From RGIG1828 sp045654685 (GTDB lineage Bacteria > Bacillota > Clostridia > UMGS1810), in contig JAZONV010000077.1 in the NCBI GenBank assembly GCA_045654685.1, positions 1 to 51,710 on the forward strand: 51,710 nt of DNA, given 5' to 3'. Positions 42,033 to 49,819 of the stretch are shown here, one piece after another (position 1 is the first letter of the stretch; each line of letters opens with the position of its first letter). A program made the position numbers and the translations under genes. The notes below the pieces were generated by a model. It saw only the letters and a program-made list of their open reading frames with translations. It was not told the DNA's origin and made no database searches.

Positions 42033-43961
42033 CTATTGTTCACTGCCAACTTTATTCACAGATGCCTTGACTCTGTTGTACTGTTTCTTACAGTTTTCAT
42101 TAAATGTTACATTATCTCTTATATAGGTCGGCACCACTTTTTCAAATATGTCTCTCACTTTGTTGTCATCATCTGATTCTATGGCCTCTCCAAGAAGTTT
42201 CAATCCCTCTTTCAGTTCGTCCAAAGTTATAGATTTTGGTGAGCCGATGAAAATCTTTTTATGATCTGTTTGTTCGAGACCTTCAGAGTCCATCAAAAGT
42301 TCTTCATAAAGTTTTTCTCCGGGACGAAGACCTGTGATTTCTATTTTTATATCCACATGAGGAGTGTAGCCCGAAAGTCTTATGATATTTTCTGCAAGGT
42401 CATATATCCTCACAGGTTTACCCATATCAAGGACAAAGATTTCTCCGCCTTTAGCATAGCAGGCCGCCTGAATCACAAGTTGAGCGGCTTCAGGGATTGT
42501 CATAAAGTATCTTATGACATCTTCGTGAGTAACTCTGACCGGTCCACCGTTTTCTATCTGACGTTTGAAAAGAGGTATTACACTTCCGTTAGAGCCAAGA
42601 ACATTACCAAAACGAACTGCCACAAATTCTGTGGAACTGATATTTTCCATACATTGAATTATCATTTCGCAGAAACGTTTGGATGCTCCCATAACATTTG
42701 TTGGATTAACCGCTTTATCGGTTGAAATCATAACAAATTTCTCAACGCCGAATTTATCAGCAGTAAGAGCAAGGTTGTATGTGCCAAACACATTATTTTT
42801 AACCGCTTCTCTGGGGCTTACCTCCATGAGCGGGACATGTTTGTGAGCTGCTGCATGAAACACAATCTGAGGATGATATTTTGAAAAAATTTCCTCCAAC
42901 CTTTCCTTATCTCTGATGGAGGCGATAAGGGCTACGGGTTTGTTTTCGGGATATTTTTCATTAAGTTCCATCTGTATGTCATAGGCATTGTTTTCATAGA
43001 TATCCACTATAATCAATTTTTGAGGACTATATTTCATCACCTGACGACAAAGTTCAGAACCTATTGAACCGCCTCCGCCTGTTACCATAATAACCTTATC
43101 TGATACAAGCCCACTAATTCCACTATTGTCAAGAACAACCGGATCACGTTCAAGAAGGTCTTCAATTTTTATGTCACGGATTACCTTTTCATTATCGGGA
43201 GATTCAAGAAGTTCACTAATCCCCGGAATTGTCCTTACAACACATTTGGTTTTACTGCAAATATCAATTATTTCTTTTCTGTCTTTGGCATAAGCTGTGG
43301 GAATTGCAAGTATGATTTTATCAATTTCAAGTTTGGTGCAAAGTTTTACAATATCGTCTCTTGAACCAAGAACTTTTTTCCCAAAAAACATTTTTCCAAA
43401 TTTTGCCTTGTCATCATCAATAAGTCCTACAACTTCTATGTTTGATGATTCAGAAGAAAGGTTGTTCATTATTATACGGCAAGCATCTCCTGCACCGACA
43501 ATCAGTGCACGACTTGAAGTTCCGGCAAAAGAGTCTCTGCCCTTTATGAATTTGACTCCATAGGATTTATGAATTTCTTTGGCAAACATTCTTATGACAG
43601 TCATCGACAGTACCGAAATCAATGCGGTTGTAAAATTGATCCTTCTGTGTGAATAGGTTATGATATCGGTAACACGCAACACTTCATCAATTATAAACAT
43701 CAACACTACTGCTATTATATTCACAAAAAGAAAATGCAAAAGTTCAGTTGTTCCGCTATAACTCCAGGCAGTATTATATACTTTAAATGCTGTAAATACT
43801 ACACATACGCATATTGCATATATCCCACCAGTAGAAACAAGCGCGAGAAAATTGAGACTTCCGCTTGTATATACAACCAAATATGACAATATCGTTGCAA
43901 AAACAATGCTAAGTATATCAAAAATTAATATATACCTGTTTCTGATATAATTTTTTTTCAC
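42033..43961 (-). CDS. Membrane UDP-N-acetylglucosamine 4,6-dehydratase (PglF/CapD/WbpM-like)
   Basis: A 642-residue protein. The N-terminus has four hydrophobic segments (about 10-130), then a CoA-binding-like Rossmann unit (ALIVGAGDACRIIMNNL), and the catalytic extended SDR domain (VIMVTGGGGSIGSELCRQV). STDKAVNPTNVMGASKR has the MxxxK form that replaces YxxxK in PglF and WbpM. It turns UDP-GlcNAc into the 4-keto-6-deoxy sugar. The GTG at 43961 is chosen because GGGGG lies seven bases before it. The longer frame to 44015 has no site. It is the first gene of the leftward operon from the promoter at 44025-44053. Confidence 0.92.
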   Translation of the reverse strand: MKKNYIRNRYILIFDILSIVFATILSYLVVYTSGSLNFLALVSTGGIYAICVCVVFTAFKVYNTAWSYSGTTELLHFLFVNIIAVVLMFIIDEVLRVTDIITYSHRRINFTTALISVLSMTVIRMFAKEIHKSYGVKFIKGRDSFAGTSSRALIVGAGDACRIIMNNLSSESSNIEVVGLIDDDKAKFGKMFFGKKVLGSRDDIVKLCTKLEIDKIILAIPTAYAKDRKEIIDICSKTKCVVRTIPGISELLESPDNEKVIRDIKIEDLLERDPVVLDNSGISGLVSDKVIMVTGGGGSIGSELCRQVMKYSPQKLIIVDIYENNAYDIQMELNEKYPENKPVALIASIRDKERLEEIFSKYHPQIVFHAAAHKHVPLMEVSPREAVKNNVFGTYNLALTADKFGVEKFVMISTDKAVNPTNVMGASKRFCEMIIQCMENISSTEFVAVRFGNVLGSNGSVIPLFKRQIENGGPVRVTHEDVIRYFMTIPEAAQLVIQAACYAKGGEIFVLDMGKPVRIYDLAENIIRLSGYTPHVDIKIEITGLRPGEKLYEELLMDSEGLEQTDHKKIFIGSPKSITLDELKEGLKLLGEAIESDDDNKVRDIFEKVVPTYIRDNVTFNENCKKQYNRVKASVNKVGSEQ

Positions 43962-44024
43962 AGCCGTTCCCCCTATTTTTTGCAAAGCAAACACACCATG
44001 CACACATATTAACATACCTATTCC

Positions 44025-44053
44025 ATTATAACACCGGTTCTAACATATGTCAA
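44025..44053 (-). promoter_or_regulatory. Promoter of the leftward glycan operon, extended -10
   Basis: Minus-strand TTGACA, 17-base spacer, TATAAT with TG upstream (GTGTTATAAT): a perfect sigma-A promoter. It lies 64 bases before the GTG at 43961. No antitermination or phase-variation feature, such as an invertible repeat pair, was seen around it. Confidence 0.8.
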
Positions 44054-44085
44054 ATTTTTTTAACAGCTGTTCCTCATTATTTTTT

Positions 44086-44120
44086 AAACTGCATAGAAAG
44101 CGGAGTTTCCTATACAGTTT
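44086..44120. repeat. 15-bp imperfect hairpin upstream of the glycan promoter
   Basis: AAACTGCATAGAAA (44086-44099) pairs with TTTCCTATACAGTTT (44106-44120), with small mismatches and a short loop. It lies upstream of the -35 box of the leftward promoter and has no T run in either direction, so it is more likely a dispersed palindrome or a binding site than a terminator. Confidence 0.4.
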
Positions 44121-44171
44121 AAAATCTATTATATCGCCGTGCAAAATTGCTTTCTAAAATGCACATAATTT

Positions 44172-44234
44172 CAAGAAAAGCAAAATTGTTCCGCACTACC
44201 GCCGAAAGGCGGAGCGATAAAGCCGCTTTTCTTG
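44172..44234. repeat. Structured inverted repeat in the MATE-glycan gap
   Basis: CAAGAAAAGC (44172-44181) pairs perfectly with GCTTTTCTTG (44225-44234). Inside, CCGCC-GAAA-GGCGG forms a GNRA-capped helix flanked by CGC/GCG. The whole is a two-helix structure in a 329-base gap with no gene. It may be a dispersed MITE or a structured RNA element. There is no poly-T on either side. Confidence 0.45.
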
Positions 44235-44292
44235 TAATTTTTACACATTAATGTTTATTTGATAAAAACCTTTCAAAACAGTACTCAAAAAA

Positions 44293-44338
44293 AGAAAAAG
44301 ATCAGCCACTTCAGGCAATAAAGAAACCGATCTTTTTT
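44293..44338 (-). terminator. Terminator after the MATE gene
   Basis: Minus-strand stem between GATCTTTTTT (44329-44338 on the plus strand) and AAAAAGATC (44295-44303), with a run of seven T after the hairpin. It lies seven bases after the MATE stop. Confidence 0.65.
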
Positions 44339-44344
44339 AGAATT

Positions 44345-45730
44345 TTATGATAGTTCCCCATCAGATACAACAGGTTTTATCCATTTTCTCGAAACAAAAT
44401 GTCTTATACACATTATACTCTTGGGAACATCTTCCACAAGGTATTCTGTGAGGAAAACCAAGGCAAAGGGAAGTTTGAACCAAAATGCTGTAGCAAATGT
44501 GATGGGAATTGCAAGTCCCCAAAGGCACAAGAGGTCATATTTTGCACCGGTGACAGAATCTCCGCCGGAGCGGAAAACTGCGCATATGAGTGTGTAGGGA
44601 ATATTGCGGAAACAAAGTTCCACGGCGTATATGACAATTAATATTCCCGCAATGTGTATTGTTGTATCAGTGATATTGCCACTCATATTGAAAAGATATA
44701 TGACTTTTTCTTTGAATACTATGGCAAAAACAGCGATAACTGCACTGATGATGGGGGTTGATATGACAAGTCTTTTGGCTCGTTTATACCCTTTGTCAAA
44801 TTCTCCCTCTCCTATTGATTTGCCAACAATTACCGCTCCTCCGTCATTTAGGCCTATAAAGAGTATCATGCATAAACTTTCAACTGTTCGAAGTATTGTG
44901 CACGCCGCATAGTTTTCATGACCTGTGTTTGCATAGATGGCATTATTGCAAACAGTTCCGAGTCCCCACAAAAGTTCATTGAAAATTACCGGGGATGCTT
45001 TTCTCATAAAAAGCTTAAAATCCCTTGGCTTAAATGAGAAAAACTCTTTTATGGGAATTATGAGAATGTTTTTTTCTATTTTTGAAACTATCAAAAGTAT
45101 CGCAAAACCTACCCAGGCAGAAATTGCAGTTGCAAGTGCCGCTCCCTCAACGCCCATTTCGGGAAGACCAAATTTTCCGAAAATGAGAGCATAATCAAGG
45201 AAGATATTCAGACTTGTGGAAATCAATGACACTGCCATAGGAAGTTTCACACGCTCTGTTGAGCGAAGAATTGTGCTCAAAACAGATGTGGCAACAGTTG
45301 CCGGATAGGCGAAAGCAACCATACGAAGGTAGGCAGCACCTGTGGACACAACCCTTTCATCACGGTTAAAAACTTTCATTATGATTTGCGGAAAAGATAC
45401 CGCCGCCACCATAAAGGCAAGGGCAACAAAAACTCCGCTTGAAAAAGCAACGGTGTATGTACGCCTGATTTCATCAGTCTTTTTTGCACCCCAATACTGG
45501 GCAACAAAAAGAGCAGTTCCTGAACAGATGCCGAAAGAAATCATACTCATCAGCCAGTTCCACTGGTTTGCCATACCCGAAGCAGAAAGGGCAATATCAC
45601 CGAGTTGACTCATAAAAAGGGTGTCAACAAAGGTGAGAGAATTTATTAAAAGATGTTGCAGTGCTATTGGGAGAGCAAGGTGCAAAAGAAGGGACCAGAA
45701 TTCTCTTCTTTCAGATTTTATGTTGTTCAT
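44345..45730 (-). CDS. MATE family efflux transporter
   Basis: A 461-residue protein with twelve hydrophobic segments and the MATE-type opening SLLLHLALPIALQHLLINSLTFVDTLFMSQLGD. The usual internal two-fold is visible, with the second half from about 225. It pumps out cationic compounds using Na+ or H+. AAAGGA lies eight bases before the start. It follows the CLC gene by 35 bases and ends the flavodoxin-CLC-MATE transcript. Confidence 0.92.
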   Translation of the reverse strand: MNNIKSERREFWSLLLHLALPIALQHLLINSLTFVDTLFMSQLGDIALSASGMANQWNWLMSMISFGICSGTALFVAQYWGAKKTDEIRRTYTVAFSSGVFVALAFMVAAVSFPQIIMKVFNRDERVVSTGAAYLRMVAFAYPATVATSVLSTILRSTERVKLPMAVSLISTSLNIFLDYALIFGKFGLPEMGVEGAALATAISAWVGFAILLIVSKIEKNILIIPIKEFFSFKPRDFKLFMRKASPVIFNELLWGLGTVCNNAIYANTGHENYAACTILRTVESLCMILFIGLNDGGAVIVGKSIGEGEFDKGYKRAKRLVISTPIISAVIAVFAIVFKEKVIYLFNMSGNITDTTIHIAGILIVIYAVELCFRNIPYTLICAVFRSGGDSVTGAKYDLLCLWGLAIPITFATAFWFKLPFALVFLTEYLVEDVPKSIMCIRHFVSRKWIKPVVSDGELS

Positions 45731-45765
45731 TTAGTATTCCTTTCACTATTGTTTATTTTAAAGAT

Positions 45766-46980
45766 TCATTGGTTTTTATTCAAATTACGGGGATTTTCAT
45801 ATAATCCGAAATGTCCTGAACAAAAGAAAGTAATCACAATAACTATTGCAAAAAAGACAGCGCCTTTTATTCCAAACACTTCCAATGCCAACAAAAATGC
45901 GGCAAAGGGACATTTGGTCATTCCCGAAAACAAAGCGGCAAATCCAAGAGCCGCACCAAAGCCTGCGCCAATTCCCAAAAATCCTCCTAAAACACATCCG
46001 AAAGTTGCACCTATGAAAAACGTTGGCACAATTTCACCGCCTTTAAACCCTACGGCAACTGTGATTGCTGTGAATATAATTTTCATAAGAAATGCTTCAT
46101 ATTTTGCTTCACCTGAAATCGCATGTTCTATAACATGCATACCAACGCTGTTATAATCGGTTGTTCCCAGAATAATTGTCAAAAGGACTATCAAAAGACC
46201 GCCAACACCTGCACGGATATAGGAATTGGGAATGCATTTTTCCATTATGTGCTCTGTTTTATGAATTGCTGTTGCAAAAACTATGCATACTCCTGCACAA
46301 AGAACTGCCAACACAATTATCTTTAAGATTACACCTATGTCATATCCGTGAAAAACCGGCATAGGAAATCTTACGGGAGAAACTCCAAAAAATAGTGCCG
46401 TTGAATATGCGGTCAGGGAAGAAATGACACCCGGAAAAAGTCCTCGGAAGTTAAACATTCCTACTCTTGTTACTTCAAGTGAAAAAACAGTTGCAGTGAA
46501 AGGAGTTCCGAAAAGGGCGGAAAATACACTGCTCATTCCCGCACTCACAAAAAGTTTCAGATTGTCATTTTTCTGTCTGAAAGCCGTTCCGAGATTGTAT
46601 CCCATACTTCCACCAAGCTGGAGTGCCGCACCTTCGCGTCCGGCAGAGCCCCCAAGCATATGAGTGATTACGGTGCCGATAAATATGAGAGGAATCATAA
46701 CTAAAGGAACATCTTTTTCTTCCTTAATTGATTGAAAAACACGTTTTGTGTCAATATTGCCTTTTGAGCGGAAAAGGTTATATAAAGCGGCTATCACAAG
46801 ACCGCCGAGAGGCAGAAAAAGGATTATAAACGGATTTTCTTCCCTGAGTTCTATAACGTGTTCCACGCTGATGTGGAAAGCAGTTCCGAGAAGTCCGCCA
46901 CCAATACCTATAATTAAACTTATGAGTGTCCATTTCAGTATATAAGAAGTGATTTTCATACATTTTTTCCAAAAATTCAT
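45766..46980 (-). CDS. CLC family anion channel/antiporter, CLC-F-like
   Basis: A 404-residue CLC protein with about ten to twelve hydrophobic segments. The gating-Glu motif is GGSAGREGAALQLGGS. The GSGIP chloride-selectivity motif of typical CLCs is not found. FGTPFTATVFSLEV and FIGATFGCVLGGF complete the core. Loss of GSGIP with this GREGA pattern resembles the fluoride/proton CLC-F branch, but the assignment needs a tree. No fluoride riboswitch is seen nearby. The ATG at 46980 has GGAGG ten bases upstream and is preferred over 47019. Confidence 0.85.
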   Translation of the reverse strand: MNFWKKCMKITSYILKWTLISLIIGIGGGLLGTAFHISVEHVIELREENPFIILFLPLGGLVIAALYNLFRSKGNIDTKRVFQSIKEEKDVPLVMIPLIFIGTVITHMLGGSAGREGAALQLGGSMGYNLGTAFRQKNDNLKLFVSAGMSSVFSALFGTPFTATVFSLEVTRVGMFNFRGLFPGVISSLTAYSTALFFGVSPVRFPMPVFHGYDIGVILKIIVLAVLCAGVCIVFATAIHKTEHIMEKCIPNSYIRAGVGGLLIVLLTIILGTTDYNSVGMHVIEHAISGEAKYEAFLMKIIFTAITVAVGFKGGEIVPTFFIGATFGCVLGGFLGIGAGFGAALGFAALFSGMTKCPFAAFLLALEVFGIKGAVFFAIVIVITFFCSGHFGLYENPRNLNKNQ

Positions 46981-47025
46981 TTCTGTTGTTCCTCCAAATG
47001 TCAAGTAAAAAATCTTCATGTTACA

Positions 47026-47556
47026 TTATTTTCCCTGAACGTAATCAATAAGCTCTGTAATATCCGATTTGTTTGTAAAGTCTCCATCCGCATCACAAAG
47101 CTCAACTAAAAGCTTTTCCATTTCGGTTGGTTCTTTTTTTGAGGACATTATTTTTTTAAGAGTTTTAAGAGCAGTTCTGTGAACAAGAGTGAGTTCATCA
47201 ATAATCATTTTTCCCGAAAAATTGAAAATCTTAACATTTTCGGGAATTGTGTTTTTAAAGTTCTTTTTGATTACGAGGTCATCATAATATTCTCGACAAT
47301 CTTTCGGAGTAATTCCCGTTGTATATATGGCGATTTTCTTATCATTAAGTTTGTCAAAATTTTTGGCTACAAGATGAACGCCGTTTATGACCTCGGCATA
47401 GAGCCCTCCGCCATATATTATTGTATCATATTTTTTTATCTCTTCAAAAGATATGTCTTTGGCATCTGCAACCCTGCAGGAAAGTTCCTCACCTATCCAT
47501 TGGGCATAGGTTTTTGCAGAGCCGTATTTGGTTTTATAGATTACTATTGTTTCCAT
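47026..47556 (-). CDS. Flavodoxin domain protein
   Basis: A 176-residue FMN-binding protein. The N-terminal TIVIYKTKYGSAKTYAQW is the phosphate loop, and YDTIIYGGGLYAEVINGV the second flavin segment. The type resembles flavodoxin_5 proteins, which act with protoporphyrinogen oxidase or as electron carriers. AGAGGTGA lies upstream of ATG. It is separated from the EtfBA gene by a strong terminator and starts the flavodoxin-CLC-MATE set. The redox partner is unknown. Confidence 0.87.
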   Translation of the reverse strand: METIVIYKTKYGSAKTYAQWIGEELSCRVADAKDISFEEIKKYDTIIYGGGLYAEVINGVHLVAKNFDKLNDKKIAIYTTGITPKDCREYYDDLVIKKNFKNTIPENVKIFNFSGKMIIDELTLVHRTALKTLKKIMSSKKEPTEMEKLLVELCDADGDFTNKSDITELIDYVQGK

Positions 47557-47599
47557 TGAAATGTCACCTCTTATAACATAATATCACTAAAATATAAAA

Positions 47600-47632
47600 A
47601 AGGCAACTTTCACTTTAAAGAAAGTTACCTTT
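47600..47632 (-). terminator. Terminator after the kinase-NagB-Etf operon
   Basis: GGCAACTTTC at 47602-47611 pairs with GAAAGTTACC at 47620-47629 (one wobble), and a T6 tract follows on the minus strand. It lies about 13 bases after the EtfBA stop. Confidence 0.75.
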
Positions 47633-47644
47633 TTATAGATATTC

Positions 47645-49000
47645 TTAAAATTCTTCCAATATTCCATAGTCTGCATACTCAAAAATTCTTGAATCTTTAT
47701 CAGGATTTATGGCGATGATGGTGTCTGCTCCTTCAATGGCACAAGTATGATGAACTGCCCCTGATATTCCTATGGCAATGTATATCTTCGGACTGACTGT
47801 TTTCCCCGTAAGGCCAACCTGATTCTCATATGGTGCAAGATTGGCATCTACAAGACCTCTTGATGCACCAAGTTCGGCATTTAGTGTTTTGGCTAATTCC
47901 TCTGCCTTTTCAATGCTATTCTTTGCACCTTTTCCCAAAGACACCATAACATCTGATGAACTTTGTTTTGTTCTGACCGTTGCCATAACAGGTTTTGTAA
48001 GGCATCTGATTTTGGCTGTTATATTTCCGCCTTGGGCAGGACGATACATAAAAAGGTCTTCGCCATCTGTTTCAAGATGAGTACAATCGGCGCAAAGTCC
48101 TGTGGATAGCATTGACGCAACTATGGGCGCATTTTTCCTGCCCCATTGGTCTGCATTCCACAAAACATATTCGCATTTTTCTTTTTCTATTGCTTCAAAA
48201 ATCTCATCAGGAGAAAGTTTTTCTATTACATGGACTGTTTTTGCAATTTTTTCTGCTTTTTCAAGAACTTCCGTTCCCACAACCCATACAGTTTCCAGTT
48301 TTTTGGGGAATTCCTCTGAACTCTCTTCCTTTTTTTCAATGTTTCTCAAATTCTCAACCAAAGAAGCGAGCTCATCATAAGAGATAAATTTGCATTTCCT
48401 TTTTCCCGATGTGTTTTCAAAAGTTTTTAAAACACGTGTAGGAGAACCTTTGAGTCCGCACTTTTCTTCTTCGCATCCAATGTGAGAATTGTTTAAAATC
48501 TCTATATTTCCGACTTTCGAAAAAATGCTTGGGAAACGAAGAACATATCCCCTCTCAATCGTTACAAGTGCAGGAAAAGTTAGTCTGTCTTCACCATCTC
48601 TTGTTTTGACAGTAGCAAAACCATCACAGGCTTCAACACTCATAGCACCGGTCATTAATGAAATGCCAAGTTTTTGAGAAAGCATTGGTCCAACTTGTGC
48701 AGTATCTCCGTCAACACTTTGTCTTCCGCAAAGAATAAGGTCATATTCCATTTTCTTTATTGCCTCTGACAATATGTATGAAGTTGCCAAAGTGTCCGAA
48801 CCTGCATAAATATTATCAGAAATAAGAACAACTTTTGCCCCGAGTCTTGTAAGGGGCAAAAGTGTCTCTTTTGTTTTTTCGGGACCCATTGAAACCACTG
48901 TCACATCATCAGAAAGTGTGAGAGCACATTCAAGGGCTGATGCATCAAAGGGATTTATCTCCCCTTTAATCACTTTTACGCAAACTAAAATTTTCATCAA
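47645..49000 (-). CDS. Fused electron transfer flavoprotein, EtfB-EtfA in one chain
   Basis: A 451-residue fusion. Residues 1 to about 215 are EtfB-like, with MKILVCVKVIKGEINPFD, GRQSVDGDTAQVGPMLSQKLG and ALVTIERGYVLRFPS. Residues from about 250 are a shortened EtfA domain I (WNADQWGRKNAPIVASML, MYRPAQGGNITAKIR), followed by a full FAD domain II (GASRGLVDANLAPYENQVGLTG, SPKIYIAIGISGAVHH, DKDSRIFEYADYGIL). Usual EtfB and EtfA are separate subunits of about 260 and 330 residues, so this is compact. It overlaps the NagB gene by four bases. No acyl-CoA or lactate dehydrogenase partner is encoded next to it. Confidence 0.85.
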   Translation of the reverse strand: MMKILVCVKVIKGEINPFDASALECALTLSDDVTVVSMGPEKTKETLLPLTRLGAKVVLISDNIYAGSDTLATSYILSEAIKKMEYDLILCGRQSVDGDTAQVGPMLSQKLGISLMTGAMSVEACDGFATVKTRDGEDRLTFPALVTIERGYVLRFPSIFSKVGNIEILNNSHIGCEEEKCGLKGSPTRVLKTFENTSGKRKCKFISYDELASLVENLRNIEKKEESSEEFPKKLETVWVVGTEVLEKAEKIAKTVHVIEKLSPDEIFEAIEKEKCEYVLWNADQWGRKNAPIVASMLSTGLCADCTHLETDGEDLFMYRPAQGGNITAKIRCLTKPVMATVRTKQSSSDVMVSLGKGAKNSIEKAEELAKTLNAELGASRGLVDANLAPYENQVGLTGKTVSPKIYIAIGISGAVHHTCAIEGADTIIAINPDKDSRIFEYADYGILEEF

Positions 49001-49791
49001 AACATACCTTCTGAAATCTCTTGGGTTGCACAGAATTTAACATCTGGATGATTTCTTAAAAGTGTTGCAGGAATCTGTGGCTGAATGTCATCAAAAAGAA
49101 CACGTTTTGCAATTCCGTGCTGCCAGGGTCTATTAAGGGCAATATATACAGAGCGTGCTTCCAAAATCTGTTTCATACCGATTGTTATGCACCATTCGGG
49201 CATTCCTCTGAGGTCGCCTCTCTGATAACCATAGGCATTTATTGTTCTTGTTTCTCTTGTTATGGGCAGAACTCTTGTTCCGAGGTTTCCAAATTCTTCC
49301 CATGTTATGGGATCATCTTCTTCCGCCGCTTCATTGAAAGCAAGATGACCGTTGATTCCAAGACCGCCAAGGCAAAGATCAACACCGCCAAGTTCTTCAA
49401 TGAGTTTGTCGTATTCTGCTTCTTTTCCGGGCTCGGGGAAATGGCGCTGACTTTCAGGCATTACAAGTTCGGGATCTACAAGAGAATAGAACTCTGTGTT
49501 CATTCTCTTTTTGAAACTCATGGGATGATCTGCATCAATTGACTCTGTGGGTGTTATCATATATTCATCCATGTTAAAGAAATGCACACGTTTTAATGAT
49601 ACCCTAAGCTGATTTACAAGACGTGCAAATATGGGATACTGATCTGTCGGACCTACCGGTACAATCATAACAGTATCTTTTCCTTTTTCATTATTTTTCA
49701 TAATTTCTTCAAGCATTGCAAGAGCCATATCGAAATATACGTCCCACTCTGCTTTTACTGTTTTGAATTCTATGTTATTTCCTACTTTCAT
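48997..49791 (-). CDS. Glucosamine-6-phosphate deaminase family protein, divergent
   Basis: A 264-residue NagB-like sugar-phosphate isomerase. FFNMDEY carries the catalytic Asp of the family. The GLGINGHLAFNE segment keeps the His and Glu of the triad, but has Asn where E. coli NagB has Asp141. The C-terminal half (RPWQHGIAKRVLFDDIQPQIPATLL) differs from the usual GHGKAEAV type. It may act on a related amino-sugar or keto-sugar phosphate. The ATG at 49791 has AAGGAG nine bases upstream. It follows the FGGY kinase by 28 bases and overlaps EtfBA by four. Confidence 0.82.
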   Translation of the reverse strand: MKVGNNIEFKTVKAEWDVYFDMALAMLEEIMKNNEKGKDTVMIVPVGPTDQYPIFARLVNQLRVSLKRVHFFNMDEYMITPTESIDADHPMSFKKRMNTEFYSLVDPELVMPESQRHFPEPGKEAEYDKLIEELGGVDLCLGGLGINGHLAFNEAAEEDDPITWEEFGNLGTRVLPITRETRTINAYGYQRGDLRGMPEWCITIGMKQILEARSVYIALNRPWQHGIAKRVLFDDIQPQIPATLLRNHPDVKFCATQEISEGMF

Positions 49792-49819
49792 AGTCAAACA
49801 CTCCTTAATTTATGATTGA

